Part shown: positions 7,888 through 9,426 of the stretch, in pieces
Layout: every line of letters begins with the position of its first letter
Numbering within the stretch: the first letter of the stretch is position 1
DNA from: an uncultured Eubacteriales bacterium
Lineage (GTDB): Bacteria; Bacillota; Clostridia; Oscillospirales; Oscillospiraceae
Assembly: GCA_900549405.1 (NCBI GenBank)
Contig: URNZ01000069.1
Location: 1 to 9,426, forward strand
DNA: 9,426 nucleotides
Direction: 5' to 3'
Program-made: the position numbers and the translations under genes
Notes under the pieces: generated by a model
Databases searched by the model: none
The model's input: the letters and a program-made list of their open reading frames with translations, nothing else
Told to the model about the DNA's origin: nothing

Positions 7888-7892
7888 AGATA
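7853..7892 (+). repeat. Left copy of the 40-bp direct repeat flanking the AAA ATPase gene
   Basis: It aligns without gaps to 9124-9163 at 33 of 40 positions. Identical ends are TTCCCAAAA on the left and GAAATAGATA on the right. Its right half contains TTGTTT (7873-7878), which may serve as a weak -35 for the gene, with TATGCT (7896-7901) 17 bases on. Confidence 0.75.
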
Positions 7893-7921
7893 TAGTATGC
7901 TTATTCTGTGAGGTGAAACAG

Positions 7922-9136
7922 ATGAAACTGATTGAGCGGAAAGAGTATCTTGATAAAATGGTTCGTGTGATCGGAACGCCGGATATCAAGGTGATCACAG
8001 GGGTACGTCGAAGCGGCAAGTCGAAGCTGTTAGAGGCCTTTAAGGACTATATCATGGCACAGATACCCGACGTAAACGTGATCCATATCAATTTTAATCT
8101 TCCTGATTTTGAAGATCTGATGGAGTATCGCCCACTTTACGATTATGTACAGGAACACTATGCGGCTGGGAGAAACAATTTCGTGCTCATTGACGAGGTA
8201 CAGATGTGCCATGATTTTGAAAAAGCGATCAATGGTCTCCATGCATCGGAAAAGTATGATATCTATATCACCGGTTCTAATGCTTTTTTGCTCAGCAGCG
8301 ACTTGGCCACACTGTTTACCGGAAGGACTTTTGAAATCAAAGTGTATCCCTTCTCGTTCACGGAATACATGGAATACTTTGGGAAAGAAGAGCCGTTTTT
8401 GGCATTTGATCAATATCTGATGGAGGGCGGCATGGCCGGTTCCTATCTATACCGGGATCAGGAGGCGCGGTATGACTATATTGCCAATGTCTTTCAGACG
8501 CTTATTATTCGGGATATACGGCAAAAGTATAAAATACGCAATACCGCACTTATGGATCGGATCGTAGATTTTCTGATGGATAACATCTCGAACCTCTCCT
8601 CCGCCCGCAGCATTACGGACGCGCTGAAAAATAATCGGGACAATATCAACCATAAAACAGTGGGGAAGTATATCGATTATCTCTGCAATGCGTTCGCTTT
8701 CTACCGTGTTCGTAGGTATGACATTCAGGGAAAAAAGTACCTTTCCACCAACGATAAATATTATCTCAGCGACCATACGTTCCGGTATGCAAAGTTGGGG
8801 ACAAAAAACATGGACTATGGCCGTGTCATGGAGAACATCGTGGCAATTGAACTCCTGCGCCGGGGCTACGAGGTCTATGCTGGCGTCCTTTATAAGAAAG
8901 AAATCGACTTTGTTGCCATCAAACGCAGCGAGAAAATATATATCCAGGTGTCTGACAATATCAGCGATGAGAAAACATTTACGAGAGAGGTAACACCGCT
9001 CCTTAAGATCAACGATGCGTACCCCAAAATGATCGTCGCCAGAACACGCCACGATGATTACCAATATGAGGGGGTCAAGGTGACAGACATTTCGACTTGG
9101 CTGCTGCATAATTCAAACGCTAGTTCCCAAAATTGA
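7922..9136 (+). CDS. AAA_14/DUF4143 ATPase of unknown cellular role
   Basis: The 404-residue cytoplasmic protein has an N-terminal AAA_14 ATPase: Walker A GVRRSGKS (27-34), Walker B FVLIDEVQ (87-94), sensor-1-like ITGSNAFLL (116-124) and TGRTFEI (133-139) with a possible Arg finger. A helical, winged-helix-like middle (about 200-265) follows. The C-terminal DUF4143 region has a PD-(D/E)xK-nuclease-like arrangement: E304, EIDF (327-330) and YIQVS (340-344). These families are common, often multicopy, in gut anaerobes and have no settled function. The start is ATG 7922 because GAGG (7910-7913) lies eight bases before it; an in-frame GTG at 7913 overlaps that site. Codon use and base composition (about 40-45% GC by eye) differ sharply from the GC-rich genes to the left, pointing to acquisition by transfer. 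It is a single-gene unit with no partner, bracketed by 40-bp repeats; the right copy overlaps its last codons. Confidence 0.9.
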   Translation: MKLIERKEYLDKMVRVIGTPDIKVITGVRRSGKSKLLEAFKDYIMAQIPDVNVIHINFNLPDFEDLMEYRPLYDYVQEHYAAGRNNFVLIDEVQMCHDFEKAINGLHASEKYDIYITGSNAFLLSSDLATLFTGRTFEIKVYPFSFTEYMEYFGKEEPFLAFDQYLMEGGMAGSYLYRDQEARYDYIANVFQTLIIRDIRQKYKIRNTALMDRIVDFLMDNISNLSSARSITDALKNNRDNINHKTVGKYIDYLCNAFAFYRVRRYDIQGKKYLSTNDKYYLSDHTFRYAKLGTKNMDYGRVMENIVAIELLRRGYEVYAGVLYKKEIDFVAIKRSEKIYIQVSDNISDEKTFTREVTPLLKINDAYPKMIVARTRHDDYQYEGVKVTDISTWLLHNSNASSQN

Positions 9137-9163
9137 AAAAACCTTGCTTTTGAGAAATAGATA
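9124..9163 (+). repeat. Right copy of the 40-bp direct repeat, overlapping the ATPase gene end
   Basis: It matches 7853-7892 at 33 of 40 positions. The inverted-repeat design is kept with one mismatch: TTCCCAAAA (9124-9132) against TTTTGAGAA (9148-9156). The first 13 bases encode the C-terminal residues and include the TGA stop. Confidence 0.7.
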
Positions 9164-9164
9164 A

Positions 9165-9203
9165 TCGTGGGGACGGTTCTTCTGATCAGAACCGTCCCTG
9201 CGA
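9165..9203. repeat. REP-like hairpin (GGGGACGGTTC family)
   Basis: An 11-bp perfect stem pairs 9170-9180 with 9188-9198 around the loop TCTGATC. Two G-U pairs and TCG/CGA extend it to 16 bp in RNA. It is preceded by GTGG (9167-9170), the tetranucleotide typical of REP elements handled by RAYT transposases. No T tract follows, so a simple terminator is less likely. GGGGACGGTTC palindromes recur in many Firmicutes genomes, to my knowledge; copy number here cannot be seen. Confidence 0.6.
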
Positions 9204-9227
9204 CTACCAGTAAACGGTAACAACACG

Positions 9228-9257
9228 ACATTTCACGCTAAAAAACCTACATTTCAT
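9228..9257 (+). promoter_or_regulatory. Putative LytTR-type regulator binding site
   Basis: Two 9-mers, ACATTTCAC (9228-9236) and ACATTTCAT (9249-9257), are separated by 12 bases, giving a 21-base period on one face of the helix. This is the layout and near-consensus of sites for ComE/AgrA-like LytTR response regulators. The pair lies just upstream of a promoter with a weak -35, the position expected for an activator. No LytTR gene is in the window, so the regulator is inferred. Confidence 0.55.
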
Positions 9258-9285
9258 GTAAAGCTCTGTACTTCCAGGAAAATCG

Positions 9286-9294
9286 TGCTATAAT
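9286..9294 (+). promoter_or_regulatory. Extended -10 promoter of the repeat-containing ORF
   Basis: TGCTATAAT is a consensus extended -10. The -35 region at 17 bases (CTGTAC, 9266-9271) is poor, as expected of an activator-dependent promoter. The leader to the GTG start is about 25-30 bases. Confidence 0.6.
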
Positions 9295-9313
9295 TAGCCT
9301 ATACCGTCAGAAA

Positions 9314-9320
9314 GGGGAGG
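9314..9320 (+). promoter_or_regulatory. Ribosome binding site of the repeat-containing ORF
   Basis: GGGGAGG lies six bases before the GTG at 9327. It selects that codon over the out-of-frame ATG at 9344. Confidence 0.65.
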
Positions 9321-9326
9321 AGCCGC

Positions 9327-9426
9327 GTGAAAAATAGCTTGACATGGCGGAACTGTGCCCATGTACTGACGGCAGAGCAGAGCAGAGCAGAGCAGAGCAG
9401 AGCAGAGCAGAGCAGAGCAGAGCAGA
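9327..9426 (+). CDS. Short ORF entering a GCAGA repeat tract, probably phase-variable (3' end beyond window)
   Basis: Translation from GTG 9327, set by GGGGAGG six bases upstream, gives MKNSLTWRNCAHVLTA and then repeating EQSRA to the window edge. No domain can be recognised in the unique 16 residues. A five-base unit read in triplets always yields the same five amino acids (Glu, Gln, Ser, Arg, Ala), whatever the frame, and never a stop. A gain or loss of one unit would therefore not interrupt the repeat but would change the frame after it. That is the usual design of a contingency gene controlled by slipped-strand mispairing. Transcription likely starts from the extended -10 at 9286-9294 under a LytTR-type site. 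What lies after the tract, and so what is switched, is outside the window. A noncoding role of the repeat is possible. Confidence 0.5.
   Translation, partial: MKNSLTWRNCAHVLTAEQSRAEQSRAEQSRAEQ
9372..9426 (+). repeat. Pentanucleotide tandem repeat (GCAGA), at least 11 copies
   Basis: Eleven perfect, uninterrupted copies of GCAGA occupy 9372-9426 and continue to the window edge, so the true count is unknown. Perfect identity suggests active slippage. Copy number may be wrong in a short-read assembly, and the tract may explain why the contig or window ends here. Confidence 0.95.

Noticed and set aside
7913..7921. GTG at 7913 as the start of the AAA_14 ATPase
   Set aside because: The GTG overlaps the GAGG ribosome binding site, which is placed eight bases before ATG 7922.
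9249..9259. ACATTTCATGT dyad as a repressor operator
   Set aside because: The short palindrome (ACAT-TTC-ATGT) is real, but the second ACATTTCA copy at a 21-base period is explained better by a direct-repeat LytTR-type site. Kept only as an alternative.
9372..9426. CRISPR array or VNTR of noncoding type
   Set aside because: The unit is five bases with no spacers, so it is not CRISPR. It lies in an open frame with start signals, so a coding contingency tract fits better.
1..9426. tRNA, rRNA or riboswitch genes
   Set aside because: I saw no cloverleaf, rRNA signature or known riboswitch core in the intergenic stretches. None of these exceeds about 210 bases apart from the right-hand region, which is described.

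Overview
The window looks like chromosome of a high-GC Bacillota (Firmicutes) bacterium. Oscillospirales relatives such as the Flavonifractor/Pseudoflavonifractor/Lawsonibacter group are a reasonable guess. The grounds are strong GGAGG-type ribosome binding sites, sigma-A type promoters, a Firmicutes-style FtsH and GC-rich codon use. The genus is inference.

Left part (1-4210, all minus strand): a membrane-bound GGDEF (diguanylate cyclase) protein starts at 1848 and runs off the left edge. It has its own promoter and a good ribosome binding site. To its right, and so upstream of it in the direction of transcription, is ftsH, the membrane AAA+ zinc protease. ftsH begins at a TTG codon and ends in a clear hairpin terminator. 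A 200-base divergent promoter region (4211-4413) separates ftsH from the rightward genes.

Middle part (4414-7762, plus strand): a probable operon starting from a near-consensus promoter. It holds a 49-residue helical protein, an RlmB/TrmH-type 23S rRNA 2'-O-methyltransferase, and a 766-residue membrane protein. The last has the 4+2+2 membrane topology and several sequence signatures of a P1B heavy-metal ATPase. It lacks the DKTGT phosphorylation site, the GDGxND hinge, the TGE motif and the CPC metal site, and carries an acidic disordered N-terminal region. It appears to be a P-type ATPase pseudoenzyme and is one of the two most interesting items here.

Right part (7763-9426): composition drops abruptly to AT-rich. 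A lone AAA_14/DUF4143 ATPase gene is bracketed by two related 40-bp direct repeats, each built as an inverted repeat, which suggests an inserted cassette. A REP-like hairpin follows. Next comes a promoter region with two ACATTTCA repeats spaced exactly like a LytTR-family regulator site. It drives a short open frame that enters a perfect GCAGA pentanucleotide tract (11 copies, reaching the window edge). That arrangement is typical of a contingency (phase-variable) locus and is the second item most worth pursuing.
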